A stretch of DNA of 10,159 nucleotides. Origin: Acidobacteriota bacterium. Its GTDB lineage: Bacteria > Acidobacteriota > Thermoanaerobaculia > Multivoradales > JAHEKO01. Location of the stretch: assembly GCA_030610025.1 (NCBI GenBank), contig JAUWSP010000052.1, positions 1-10,159 on the forward strand. Reading direction: 5' to 3'. The notes under the pieces are model-generated. The model made no database searches and was not told where the DNA came from. It worked only from the letters and a program-made list of their open reading frames with translations. Positions 1 to 7,477 of the stretch are shown here, piece by piece (positions within the stretch are counted from its first letter, which is position 1; every line of letters starts with the position of its first letter). Position numbers and translations under genes: made by a program.

Positions 1-176
1 ACCTTGCCGCTTCGCAGGCAACGGGTGCAAACCCAGACGCGCTTCGTCGTGCCGTCGATGACCGCGCGCACCTTTTGCAGGTTCGGTTCCCAGGTTCTGT
101 TCGAGACGTTGTGGGCATGACTGATACTTCGCCCTGCCACGGTTCCTTTGCCACAGATTGCACATTGCTTGGACAT
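1..176 (-). CDS. rpmB: 50S ribosomal protein L28 (5' part; runs off the left edge)
   Basis: Structural protein of the large ribosomal subunit. The first 58 codons are visible, starting at an ATG whose complement is at 174-176, and the gene continues beyond base 1. The reading begins MSKQCAICGKG and contains the family-typical SHAHN and NLQKVRAV segments and a CTRCLRSGKV stretch. Cysteine pairs at residues 5/8 and 50/53 form a CxxC...CxxC zinc ribbon, so this is the zinc-binding (C+) form of L28. A strong Shine-Dalgarno, AAGGAGA on the minus strand, lies just upstream of the start. The gene is divergent from pilM and probably unrelated in function. Identification is by sequence recognition and is secure despite the truncation. 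Confidence 0.95.
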   Translation of the reverse strand, partial: MSKQCAICGKGTVAGRSISHAHNVSNRTWEPNLQKVRAVIDGTTKRVWVCTRCLRSGK

Positions 177-407
177 GTTGTGGATCTCCTTGACTTCTCA
201 GAAGAAGGCGCCTACGGTAGCAGAAACGTGAGAGAGATCCAATAGATGCGACCCGAAAAGAAGCGGTTTGGAACCTGGTGCGGAGTGGGTAGAGATGCAT
301 CTATGCGCATTCGTCGAAGCTTCGGAGGGAAGCAAGCCGGGAACCGGGATGACGGAAGGCTCGCGATCGAGCATCCGATTCGGACCGGGAGTTTGTGAAC
401 GGCGCCC

Positions 408-434
408 TTGACAGAAAAAAAGGCTTCTTATAGT
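408..434 (+). promoter_or_regulatory. Sigma-70-like promoter of the pil operon
   Basis: A perfect TTGACA at 408-413 is followed, after 15 bases that include an A-run, by TATAGT at 429-434. A register with TAGTTT at 431-436 would give a 17-base spacer. Transcription would start near 441, leaving a leader of roughly 65 bases before the pilM GTG. The perfect -35 and the position directly upstream of the operon support the call. The short spacer and imperfect -10 limit confidence. Confidence 0.6.
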
Positions 435-460
435 TTCCAGTAAAGCTTGAAGAATCGATG

Positions 461-472
461 TGCAAACTTGCA
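461..472. promoter_or_regulatory. Short inverted repeat in the pilM leader
   Basis: TGCAAACTTGCA consists of 5-base arms (TGCAA / TTGCA) around a 2-base centre. It sits about 20-30 bases downstream of the predicted transcription start and 33 bases before the pilM start codon, where a repressor could block transcription. It is short, and the symmetry does not continue outward, so chance is a real alternative. Confidence 0.2.
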
Positions 473-505
473 TAAACACAGTGTTTTCAGGAGTTTCCTG
501 GCGTC

Positions 506-1564
506 GTGTTTTGGTCACGGTCTAAAAGCGTAGTTGGGCTAGACATCGGAAGCTCCGGTGTCAAGCTCGTAGAGCTCAAAGAGCGCAAGCCCGGTGACTA
601 CCACCTGCTTCGTGTTGGGGTGGAGCCCTTGTCACCGGAAGCCATTGTCGATGGGTCCATCATGGATTCGTCGCTGGTCGTTGATGCCATTCAAAAGCTC
701 ACCCAGGAGACCGGCGCCAAGAGTTCGAGCTGCGCCACTTCGGTCTCCGGGCACTCGGTCATCATCAAGAAGATCCAGGTGCCAGCGATGCCTACCGCCG
801 AGCTGGAGGAGTCCATCCAGTGGGAGGCAGAGCAGTACATCCCATTCGACATCAATGATGTCCGACTCGACTATGTCGTGTTGTCCGAGGGGATGGCCGG
901 AGACGACTCCATGGAAGTGTTGCTGGTGGCCGTCAAACGGGACAAGGTCAACGACTATGTCTCGGTCATCAGTCAGTGTGGCAAGAGCCCGGCGGTGGTC
1001 GACCTCGATGCTTTTGCTGTGCAGAACGCCTATGAGGTCAACCACGACCTGGATCCAAGCAAAGTGGTCGCACTGGTGAACATGGGCGCCGGCGTCACGA
1101 ATATCAACATCCTGGCACACGGCTCCACGGTCTTCTGGCGGGACATCTCTTTCGGTGGCAACCAGTTCACCGAAGCCCTGCAGCGTGAATACAACCTGTC
1201 CTTCGATCAGGCCGAAAGAGTGAAGAGGGGCGAGCAGGTCGAGGAGTGTTCCGCGGCAGAAGCCCGGGCGGTCCTCGATTCCGTTTCTGCGGAGATGGCT
1301 TCTGAGATTCAGAAGACCTTCGATTTCTTCGCTGCCACGGCCGCCGAGGATAGCGTTGATGAGTTAATGCTCTCGGGTGGTTGTGCACAGACGCCGAACC
1401 TGCAGACCGTACTGCAAGAGAGGTTCGGAGTTCGCACCGAGCTGATGAACCCGTTGCGTCGCATTCACTACCGGGAGAGCGACTTTGACAGCCAGTGGCT
1501 ACAGTCCATCGCGCCGATGCTGACTGTGGCCGTGGGACTGGCAGTTCGCAAGGTCGGGGAATAG
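506..1564 (+). CDS. pilM: Type IV pilus assembly protein PilM (actin-like ATPase)
   Basis: Cytoplasmic actin/FtsA-like nucleotide-binding protein that docks on the N-terminal tail of PilN and couples the inner-membrane alignment complex to the cytoplasmic motor proteins. The 352-residue length is usual for PilM. The N-terminus reads SVVGLDIGSSGVKLVELK (residues 8-25), the family's phosphate-1 loop. VNMGAG at 191-196 fits the phosphate-2 loop, and LMLSGG at 287-292 fits the adenosine motif. There is no signal peptide or membrane segment, as expected. The GTG start at 506 was chosen because it places the conserved GLDIGSS motif at the usual distance from the N-terminus and has AGGAG at 489-493, although the 12-base spacing is long. 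First gene of the pil operon, 6 bases before pilN. Confidence 0.96.
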   Translation: MFWSRSKSVVGLDIGSSGVKLVELKERKPGDYHLLRVGVEPLSPEAIVDGSIMDSSLVVDAIQKLTQETGAKSSSCATSVSGHSVIIKKIQVPAMPTAELEESIQWEAEQYIPFDINDVRLDYVVLSEGMAGDDSMEVLLVAVKRDKVNDYVSVISQCGKSPAVVDLDAFAVQNAYEVNHDLDPSKVVALVNMGAGVTNINILAHGSTVFWRDISFGGNQFTEALQREYNLSFDQAERVKRGEQVEECSAAEARAVLDSVSAEMASEIQKTFDFFAATAAEDSVDELMLSGGCAQTPNLQTVLQERFGVRTELMNPLRRIHYRESDFDSQWLQSIAPMLTVAVGLAVRKVGE

Positions 1565-1570
1565 CGAACC

Positions 1571-2176
1571 ATGATCAAGATCAATCTGGTTGGCGAAAGA
1601 AAGCGTCCGGCCGCGCCGGGTCCCTCGCAGTTGAAGGGTATTCAGGAAGGCGCCAACGCCGGATTGTGGGCCCTGGTCGGGCTGGTCCTGGCTGGGGTTC
1701 TGGTTACCCTCGGGCACCTCTATATCGTCAACGGCAAGGTGAAGGACATGCAGACGCAGATTGCCGCGGCAGAGGAGGAGGTCAGGGAGCTCGAGCCCTA
1801 CATCAGGGAAGTTGAAGAGTACAAGATCAAGAAGGCCGAGCTCGAGCGCAAGGTCCAGGTGATCAATCAACTGAAGACCAACCAACGAGGGCCGGTCCAG
1901 ATCATGGATCAGGTATCCCGCGCCCTGCCGGAGCTGCTCTGGCTCACGAAGCTGGATGTCTCGCCCACAACCATCACCGTTTCGGGCGAAGCCTTCAATA
2001 CCAATGCCGTTGCCAACTTCATCGAGAACCTCGATCGCGTTCCCGAGTTTCAAGAACCGATTCTCAGGGATACATCGCAGCGAGGTCAGATCTACACTTT
2101 CGTGGTTGCTTTCAACTACACCTATCAAGTCCCGCAGCCGGAGCAGTCCGAAGGGGCTGAAGCCGCGGCAGGATAG
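1571..2176 (+). CDS. pilN: Type IV pilus inner-membrane protein PilN
   Basis: Bitopic inner-membrane protein of the T4P alignment complex. Its cytoplasmic N-terminus begins MIKINLVGERK. The INLV at residues 4-7 corresponds to the conserved INLLP tail that in studied systems inserts into a groove on PilM. A single membrane segment spans about residues 32-53 (GLWALVGLVLAGVLVTLGHL). A charged heptad-like helix, about 54-100, would pair with PilO. The C-terminal periplasmic part, about 110-190, has the expected alternating beta/alpha pattern of a ferredoxin-like domain, followed by a Pro/Glu/Ala-rich tail. Length (201 aa) is in the family range. It starts 6 bases after the pilM stop, so translation is probably coupled. 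Confidence 0.95.
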   Translation: MIKINLVGERKRPAAPGPSQLKGIQEGANAGLWALVGLVLAGVLVTLGHLYIVNGKVKDMQTQIAAAEEEVRELEPYIREVEEYKIKKAELERKVQVINQLKTNQRGPVQIMDQVSRALPELLWLTKLDVSPTTITVSGEAFNTNAVANFIENLDRVPEFQEPILRDTSQRGQIYTFVVAFNYTYQVPQPEQSEGAEAAAG

Positions 2177-2191
2177 GAGAGGCTGGCGAGA

Positions 2192-2800
2192 ATGGAAATC
2201 CGCACCGGTCTGGAAGACAAACCCTGGTGGGTCTCGGCAATCGTGGGTCTCGTGCTGGCGTGCTTGCTCTACTGGGGCGGGCACCACTATCTGCTGAAAC
2301 CCAAGTATCAGGAGCTCCAGCGCCAAGAGGACAAGTTGGCCGAGCTTCAGATCAAGATTCAAGAAGGTCGAGCGGCCAAAGCACAGTTGCCGCGCTTTCG
2401 GGAAGAGGTTGCGCGCCTCGAGCTCGAGCTCGACAAACTGCTTCGCATCCTCCCTGCGAGACGCAACACCCCAGAGTTGCTGCGTCGAATCCGGGATTTG
2501 ACGGAGCAGGGCGATTTCGAGCTCAAGCGATTCACGCCCGGAAACTTCGTCGACCAGGAGTTCTACAGCGAGTGGCCGATTGCCATCAGTCTGGATGGCA
2601 CCTACCACAACCTCGCGCTGCTCTTCGATCGTGTGGGACGTTTCTCCCGCATCATCAACATCGAAGGGCTGAAGATTCAGAACGTTCGCCAGCGGGACTC
2701 GGGTGTCGACACGATCGAGGCCAGCTTCAACGCGAAGACGTTCATCTACAAAGAACCCGTCCCTGTAGAAGAGACGGAACAAGAAGGAATGGATCAGTAG
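2192..2800 (+). CDS. pilO: Type IV pilus inner-membrane protein PilO
   Basis: Partner of PilN in the periplasmic part of the alignment complex, with the same plan: short cytoplasmic tail, one membrane segment (about residues 12-30, starting WWVSAIVGLVLACLLYW), coiled coil (about 35-85, rich in E, K, Q, L), then a ferredoxin-like domain. The stretch around residues 128-160, with a small-domain pattern of the form YHNLALLFDRVGRFSRIINI, is typical of PilO. Length 202 aa is normal. A strong ribosome binding site, AGGAGAGG at 2175-2182, overlaps the pilN stop codon and lies 9 bases before the ATG. Identification rests on both family pattern and its position between pilN and pilP. Confidence 0.94.
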   Translation: MEIRTGLEDKPWWVSAIVGLVLACLLYWGGHHYLLKPKYQELQRQEDKLAELQIKIQEGRAAKAQLPRFREEVARLELELDKLLRILPARRNTPELLRRIRDLTEQGDFELKRFTPGNFVDQEFYSEWPIAISLDGTYHNLALLFDRVGRFSRIINIEGLKIQNVRQRDSGVDTIEASFNAKTFIYKEPVPVEETEQEGMDQ

Positions 2801-2826
2801 ACGGCACGAGGATCGGGAGAGGGACC

Positions 2827-3366
2827 ATGAGATCGACAGCAAAACGAACCCTGGCAATGACGGCGCTATCCGTGGCGTTGTTCCTGGTCGTCGGGTGGCA
2901 GTCCACTGCTGTCTTGGCTCAGGAGCCAGAGGCGGCACCGCCCGAGCCGGTCCTGCCGGCCCTGGATGACGAGCCCGATACCAATGTAGACGACATCCTG
3001 AAGGATGAGTCAGCGATGCTGGCTGGCGAGGGTTACTTCTACGATCCTGGTGATCGGCGGGACCCCTTCAAGTCCCTTCTGGAGGCCAGAGACTCCCCAT
3101 TGATTCGGGGACCAAGGCCAGAGGGAATCCCTGGCCTGCTGATTGACGAGATTGACATTACCGGCATCTTTGTCACCGGGGACGGGCCGATCATTCAGGT
3201 TCAGTCCTCGGACAGGGAGCAGAGCTTTCTGCTCAGAGTTGGCGATCAACTCTATGACGGTGATGTGATTGGCATTAGTGGTAAAGAAGCGATATTCAAG
3301 CAAATTGTGGACGATCCGACCGCTCTTAAGCCCTTTCGGGAGGTGGTCAAGAAGCTCAACCCATGA
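2827..3366 (+). CDS. pilP: Type IV pilus assembly protein PilP (non-lipoprotein form)
   Basis: Periplasmic linker between PilN/PilO and the secretin PilQ. The 179-residue protein has a Sec signal peptide: basic MRSTAKR, a hydrophobic core about residues 9-24, and a likely signal peptidase I cut after VLA at residue 31. An acidic, proline-rich linker follows, then YDPGDRRDPFKSLL near residue 75, the usual PilP motif of a short PFxS-type element before the C-terminal beta domain. The final domain, about 100-179, includes ITGIFVTGD and LRVGDQLYDGDVIGI, matching the PilP beta-sandwich. There is no cysteine at all, so unlike classic proteobacterial PilP it cannot be lipidated. The ATG at 2827 follows a purine-rich GGGAGAGGG. 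The same frame is open 600 bases further upstream, but that part lies inside pilO. Confidence 0.93.
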   Translation: MRSTAKRTLAMTALSVALFLVVGWQSTAVLAQEPEAAPPEPVLPALDDEPDTNVDDILKDESAMLAGEGYFYDPGDRRDPFKSLLEARDSPLIRGPRPEGIPGLLIDEIDITGIFVTGDGPIIQVQSSDREQSFLLRVGDQLYDGDVIGISGKEAIFKQIVDDPTALKPFREVVKKLNP

Positions 3367-3398
3367 GCGGGCACGGGATATCCCGGGCACCTGCTGGT

Positions 3399-3419
3399 GG
3401 GAGGGAGGCGAGCGCCATG
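3399..3419 (+). promoter_or_regulatory. Ribosome binding site deciding the pilQ start
   Basis: GGGAGGGAGG at 3399-3408 lies 8 bases before the ATG at 3417. The competing ATG at 3363 sits inside the pilP 3' end with no comparable purine tract, and would put 18 non-hydrophobic residues ahead of the signal peptide. The ATGA overlap at 3363-3366 leaves translational coupling as an alternative. Confidence 0.6.
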
Positions 3420-5990
3420 AGTAGTATCGCGAATAGAAATAGTCGGCGGGGTATGCGGCTCCTTGGCACCTTCGGTGGCGTCACGGCGGCGATTCTTCTA
3501 ATCGCTGCCGTAACGGTTCTACCGGCCCAGGCTGCGGCGACCTCGACAACCGAGATCCAAGCCTTGGCGGTACATCCGGGGCAGGCAGGAGCCCAGCTCG
3601 AGGTGGCCAGCGATGGCGCCCTCATCTGGACTACCTATCGGGACGCCGATGGCCGGCTGGTCATCGAGCTACCCAATAGCATGCCGGCGGATTCGGTCGT
3701 CGACCTGTGGCCGGATGAAGGCCTGCTCGAGGCCGTGGAAGTTGCCACCGAGAACGGTGGTGACCGTCCCCTGACGCGTCTTACCATCCGGACGCGGGGA
3801 GCCACGGAACACTCGATCCAGGCGTCGGGTCCCGCTTTGTTGGTGAACTTCACCGCTATCGGTGAAATCGTCGACACGGCACCGGGAATCACCGAGGAGC
3901 CCTGGGTCGAGGCGGAGAATCTGCCCGAGGACCCGCCAGCACCGAAGGTGGCTACTTCAGAGACACCCTTCGATGCCATTCAGGGTCCGGTAGGCGAACC
4001 CATAGGGGTCGCAGCTACCCAACTCGAAGACATCGAGGTGTCCAGTGACGGCAGCGAGACCGTCGTTCGCCTCATCGGTGACGGTGGCTTCTACTTCTCG
4101 AGCTTCAATCTCGACGCCCCAGAGCGCTTCGTGATCGACTTGCTCGGAGTCGCCAACAGGACGCCTTCGCCCAGCATCATGGTCGAGGACCACACGGTCG
4201 AGAGGGTGCGGATTGCGCAGTTCAAGGCGCAACCGGACATGGTCTCCCGAGTCGTCGTGGATTTGCGAGACGCATCAGAAGCGCGAGTCGAGCAGATCCC
4301 CAACGGTCTGGAGCTCCACTTCGAATCCACCGCGGTGGCTGCCCTGGAGCCGGAGGAGAGCCCCGAGGTCGAGGAGGCTCCTCAGGTAGCAGCGCTGGAG
4401 CCGCCAGTAGTCGAGCCAGAGCCTGTGGCTTCAGCCGAGCCGACAATGGAGCCCGAGCCGGAAGGCATGGGCGCCAATGAGAACGGCACAGTGGGTGCCC
4501 ACGAGCTTTCGACTCCGCCTGCCGCGCTCCCTGTCGAGGAGGTTACTCCCGAGCCTGTCGCTTTCGAGCCCGAGCCGGAAGTGATCGAGCCGATGGTGAG
4601 GTCGACTCCCGAGCCGGAATACCAGGTTGCGGATGCAAGTCTGACCCGAGAGCCGGAACCCTCCTTTGTTCGCAGCAGCTATCAGGACGACGTTGCGGAG
4701 GGCGGTGCGGCACCGCAAGCGCCGCAGCCGGCCTTCTCCAGCCAGACGATCGGCAGCGACACCCCGACCTACACCGGGGCACCGATGTCCATCAGCCTGA
4801 AGGATGGTGATATCAAGGACGTCCTGCGATCCTTTGCGCAAATCAGTGGCTTGAACATCGTCGTGCAGCCCGGCGTCACCGGTACGGTGACCGTCGAGCT
4901 GACCGATGTGCCCTGGGACCAGGCCCTCGAAGAGATTCTCAAGATCAACGGTCTGGGCTACGTGCTCGAAGGCAACATCATGCGAGTCGCGCCGATCAAG
5001 GTACTGGCGGACGAAGCTTCAGATCGTCAGAGACTGCGGCAGGCCAACGCGCTCTCCGTACCGCTGAAGACCATCATGAAGCGGGTCAGCTATGCGTCGG
5101 CGAGCACGATGGCCGGCATCCTCATGTCCGGCGGCGGTGCCAGCCTGGTGAGTCAGCGCGGCTCGGTCGTGGTGGATTCGCGAACCAACACCCTGATCAT
5201 CAAAGAGCTGCCGGACTACATCGACACGGTTCTGGCGGTGATCGAGACCCTGGATGTTCCAGAGCCTCAAGTCATGATCGAGGCCAGGATCATCGAGACC
5301 ACCAAACGGTTCAACAGGACTTTGGGTATTCAGTGGGGCTTCGACGGAGTCTCGTCTCCCGCGTATGGCAATACCACTGGGCTACAGTTTCCGAATCAGG
5401 GCGCGGTCGACGGTAGCGTCAACCTCCTGACCGGTGGCAGCAACGGCCTGCTGAACCTCTCATTGGGCAACGTGCTCGGCACCTTCTCCATCGACGCGAC
5501 TCTGCAGGCGGCCGAGGACGAAGGGCTGATCAACATCCTGTCTGCACCGAAGGTCGCGACCCTGAACAACGAGCAGGCATCCATCCAGAGTGGTTTGCAG
5601 ATCCCCATTCAGACGGTGGCCAACAACACGGTCAGCGTACAGTTCGTCAATGCCACTCTGCGATTGGACGTCACGCCGCACGTCACGGCGGAAGGCACGG
5701 TGCTGATGGATATCAACATCCAGAAGCGCGAGCCCCTGCTGGCTTTCACGGTGGTGGGAGCGACGAACGCGCCCATCGCGACGAAGGACGCGCGAACTCG
5801 AGTCATCGTCCGAGACGGTGGAACCACGGTCATCGGCGGTATCTACAAGGTCACCTCGGACCAGGGTGAAGATCGGGTCCCCGGGCTCGCCAATATCCCT
5901 GTTCTGGGTTATCTCTTCAAGAACAAGCGTAGAAGCGATGAGAACGAAGAGCTGTTGATTTTCATCACCCCGAGGGTGATCAAGCTATAA
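3417..5990 (+). CDS. pilQ: Type IV pilus secretin PilQ
   Basis: Outer-membrane secretin through which the pilus passes. Read from 3417 it has 857 residues. Order: signal peptide (basic NRNSRRGMR, hydrophobic core, AQA cut near residue 38); two AMIN domains, about 47-145 and 201-303, which in other PilQ proteins bind peptidoglycan; a Pro/Glu-rich linker, about 304-450; an STN domain from about 457 (MSISLKDGDIKDVLRSF); a secretin N domain, about 547-620; and the C-terminal secretin domain to the end. The signature VPGLANIPVLGYLFKNK starts near residue 820 and is followed by LLIFITPRVI. An ATG at 3363 overlaps the pilP stop (ATGA) and would add 18 residues in front of the signal peptide. I prefer 3417 because GGGAGGGAGG at 3399-3408 is an excellent ribosome binding site 8 bases upstream. 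Confidence 0.96.
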   Translation: MSSIANRNSRRGMRLLGTFGGVTAAILLIAAVTVLPAQAAATSTTEIQALAVHPGQAGAQLEVASDGALIWTTYRDADGRLVIELPNSMPADSVVDLWPDEGLLEAVEVATENGGDRPLTRLTIRTRGATEHSIQASGPALLVNFTAIGEIVDTAPGITEEPWVEAENLPEDPPAPKVATSETPFDAIQGPVGEPIGVAATQLEDIEVSSDGSETVVRLIGDGGFYFSSFNLDAPERFVIDLLGVANRTPSPSIMVEDHTVERVRIAQFKAQPDMVSRVVVDLRDASEARVEQIPNGLELHFESTAVAALEPEESPEVEEAPQVAALEPPVVEPEPVASAEPTMEPEPEGMGANENGTVGAHELSTPPAALPVEEVTPEPVAFEPEPEVIEPMVRSTPEPEYQVADASLTREPEPSFVRSSYQDDVAEGGAAPQAPQPAFSSQTIGSDTPTYTGAPMSISLKDGDIKDVLRSFAQISGLNIVVQPGVTGTVTVELTDVPWDQALEEILKINGLGYVLEGNIMRVAPIKVLADEASDRQRLRQANALSVPLKTIMKRVSYASASTMAGILMSGGGASLVSQRGSVVVDSRTNTLIIKELPDYIDTVLAVIETLDVPEPQVMIEARIIETTKRFNRTLGIQWGFDGVSSPAYGNTTGLQFPNQGAVDGSVNLLTGGSNGLLNLSLGNVLGTFSIDATLQAAEDEGLINILSAPKVATLNNEQASIQSGLQIPIQTVANNTVSVQFVNATLRLDVTPHVTAEGTVLMDINIQKREPLLAFTVVGATNAPIATKDARTRVIVRDGGTTVIGGIYKVTSDQGEDRVPGLANIPVLGYLFKNKRRSDENEELLIFITPRVIKL
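4449..4619 (+). repeat. Pro/Glu codon repeats in the PilQ linker
   Basis: The 16-base word GAGCCCGAGCCGGAAG occurs at 4449-4464 and again at 4566-4581, and its core CCCGAGCCGGAA recurs at 4608-4619. All encode (P/E)-rich peptides of the form EPEPE in the linker between the second AMIN domain and the STN domain. They look like low-complexity coding repeats produced by slippage or local duplication, not a separate element. Confidence 0.7.
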
Positions 5991-6010
5991 GGCTGACGGA
6001 GGAGCTGCTC

Positions 6011-6571
6011 ATGCGCCGTGTTACGAACTGTTTGTTGATCCTACTCCTGGCCATCGGCATCGCGGGTTGCGATAGCCGAACGGACAGGACCGATAGTGGT
6101 GGCGTCCTGCTCTCGGTCAGCGACTTCGACGGGCTGCCACTGCTGGCGAGCGTCAATGGGACCTTGTCGACCGGTGGTCTGATTCAGATCGAGTCGTTGA
6201 CCATTCAGAACATCGCCAAGAACCCGACGGGAACCACTAGCGATTTGATGAATGTCGAGATAGTGTCGTACGAGGTGCATTACTCGCGAGCCGATCGTGG
6301 GACGCGGGTGCCGACGCCTTTCGTGCGGGGCATCTTCGGAGTGGCTCCGGTAGACGGGACCATCGAGTACGACAATCTGCCCGTCATGAGCTCCGATCAG
6401 CTGAATCAAGTGCCCCTCTCAGACCTCAAGTTTGCCAATGGAGGTTTCGACAAGGAGACCGGGGAGTCCAAGATCGTGATGAATTTCGCGGTCCGGTTCT
6501 TTGGTCGGACGTTGTCGGGTGACACCGTCGAGACGGCACCGGTCTTCTTCACCATCGAGTTCATTCCTTAG
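6011..6571 (+). CDS. Putative lipoprotein of unknown fold, downstream of pilQ
   Basis: I do not recognise a family. The 186-residue product has a lipoprotein signal peptide: MRR, a long hydrophobic core with repeated leucines (residues 8-17), and a lipobox IAGC with the modified cysteine at position 20, followed by Asp at +2. The mature part is about 167 residues, mostly beta-like, with many alternating hydrophobic/polar stretches, no further cysteine and no membrane segment, ending in FFTIEFIP. It begins 20 bases after the pilQ stop with GGAGGAG as ribosome binding site, so it is almost certainly co-transcribed with pilQ. Position suggests a role with the secretin or pilus, for example as an assembly or pilotin-like lipoprotein, but this is inference only. 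Confidence 0.88.
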   Translation: MRRVTNCLLILLLAIGIAGCDSRTDRTDSGGVLLSVSDFDGLPLLASVNGTLSTGGLIQIESLTIQNIAKNPTGTTSDLMNVEIVSYEVHYSRADRGTRVPTPFVRGIFGVAPVDGTIEYDNLPVMSSDQLNQVPLSDLKFANGGFDKETGESKIVMNFAVRFFGRTLSGDTVETAPVFFTIEFIP

Positions 6572-6602
6572 CCCTGCGGGGCCGTAGAGCAGGAGAGTCG
6601 TC

Positions 6603-7418
6603 ATGAGTCGACTAAGAGATAGCAGGTTCCAAGGGCTGATCGTCACCGCCGTGTGCGGACTGGCCCTACTGGTGGCGTGTTCGACCGATTCGCCGACTGC
6701 CCCGTTGCAGGTCCCGCCACCGCCAACTGACGATGGAGGAGGGTCCGGTGTCTGGGATATCACGGTCACCGCCTCGCCTTCGAGATTGGTGGCCGGATCA
6801 GACCAGCCGACGAACATCACGGTAAAGATTCGGGACAGAGCCACCGGAGCGAACCCGGTACCAGGGAGTACGGTCGCGCTGAGCACAACGATCGGTGAGT
6901 TCGACGCTTCGGGTAGCGAGGCACTGTCAACGGCAGCGGTGATCGATCGCGGCAACGCGTCGGCATTGTTGTTTGCGAGCTCTTTCGGTGGTACTGCAAC
7001 CGTCACAGCGCAGTACGACGGGAGCAGAGGCAGCACTACCATTCGGATTTCGACCGGCGAGATCTTTGTCACGAATCTCTCACCTAGCACTGGAACCGGG
7101 GCCGGTGGCACGAGTGTCAACATCAGAGGAGAGGGTTTCATCGATCCGCTGCGGGTGGAGTTCGCCGGCGCTCTGGCAACAGTGCACAGCGTGTCGTCCG
7201 ATGGAACTACGATCAGAGTCTCCACTCCGCCCTACGGTGGGGATTACGACCAGGACGACTGCGATTTCGGCAATAACGGCGTGTTGGACGGAAATCGCAA
7301 TTCAGCGACACCGGTGGACGTCAAAGTGGAGCTTGCTGGGGATGGCGGGAGTGAGACTCTCTCAGGGGCGTTCACGTACTTGCCACTGGACACGAAGTGC
7401 TACGACGGCGGGGTCTAG
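6603..7418 (+). CDS. Lipoprotein with Ig-like and IPT/TIG domains
   Basis: A 271-residue exported lipoprotein. The signal peptide ends in LVAC with the modified cysteine at residue 26 and Ser at +2. A short Pro-rich linker follows, then a bacterial Ig-like (invasin/intimin, Big_1-type) domain, about 50-150, with VTASPSRLVAG and STTIGEFDASG elements. An IPT/TIG domain follows, about 155-210, with the typical LSPSTGTGAGGTSVNIRGEG opening. After the IPT core an Asp/Asn-rich insertion (about 212-231, with DYDQDDCDF) carries Cys220, which could pair with Cys266 near the C-terminus. Such domains occur in cell-surface and adhesion proteins. Ribosome binding site AGGAGA; 31 bases after the preceding lipoprotein gene, so likely the last gene of the pil transcript. 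Exact function is unknown. Confidence 0.88.
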   Translation: MSRLRDSRFQGLIVTAVCGLALLVACSTDSPTAPLQVPPPPTDDGGGSGVWDITVTASPSRLVAGSDQPTNITVKIRDRATGANPVPGSTVALSTTIGEFDASGSEALSTAAVIDRGNASALLFASSFGGTATVTAQYDGSRGSTTIRISTGEIFVTNLSPSTGTGAGGTSVNIRGEGFIDPLRVEFAGALATVHSVSSDGTTIRVSTPPYGGDYDQDDCDFGNNGVLDGNRNSATPVDVKVELAGDGGSETLSGAFTYLPLDTKCYDGGV

Positions 7419-7477
7419 GGTAGTTCACGAGGATCCTGGCCAGTATTGAACGAGAAACGCCAGATCGAACCGTAACT

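Larger units (their letters stand above)
177..505. other. Divergent intergenic region rpmB / pilM
   Basis: These 329 bases between two divergent genes contain no convincing gene. An antisense open frame crossing most of it has no recognisable domain and runs over the pilM promoter. The region holds the ribosome binding site of rpmB (about 183-189, minus strand), a sigma-70-like promoter for pilM (408-434), a short inverted repeat (461-472) in the presumed pilM leader and a pilM ribosome binding site (489-493). I could not find a convincing -35/-10 pair for rpmB on the minus strand. Confidence 0.7.

Noticed and set aside
315..324. 10-base palindrome CGAAGCTTCG in the intergenic region
   Set aside because: Single, short and about 85 bases upstream of the promoter with no second copy; not enough to call an operator.
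198..518. Minus-strand open frame of 106 residues in the rpmB-pilM gap
   Set aside because: No recognisable domain, it runs over the pilM promoter and start, and its composition is not gene-like. Treated as chance.
2227..2826. 200-residue N-terminal extension of pilP in the same frame
   Set aside because: It lies within pilO, is rich in Arg/Ala/Gly like an out-of-frame shadow, and would bury the PilP signal peptide.
1499..2938. Long minus-strand open frame (479 residues) over pilN and pilO
   Set aside because: It is antisense to genes with clear family identity and operon spacing. Long antisense frames are common in GC-rich coding DNA.
6419..7225. Minus-strand open frame (268 residues) across two lipoprotein genes
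   Set aside because: The plus-strand frames have signal peptides, lipoboxes, ribosome binding sites and known domains; the minus frame has none.
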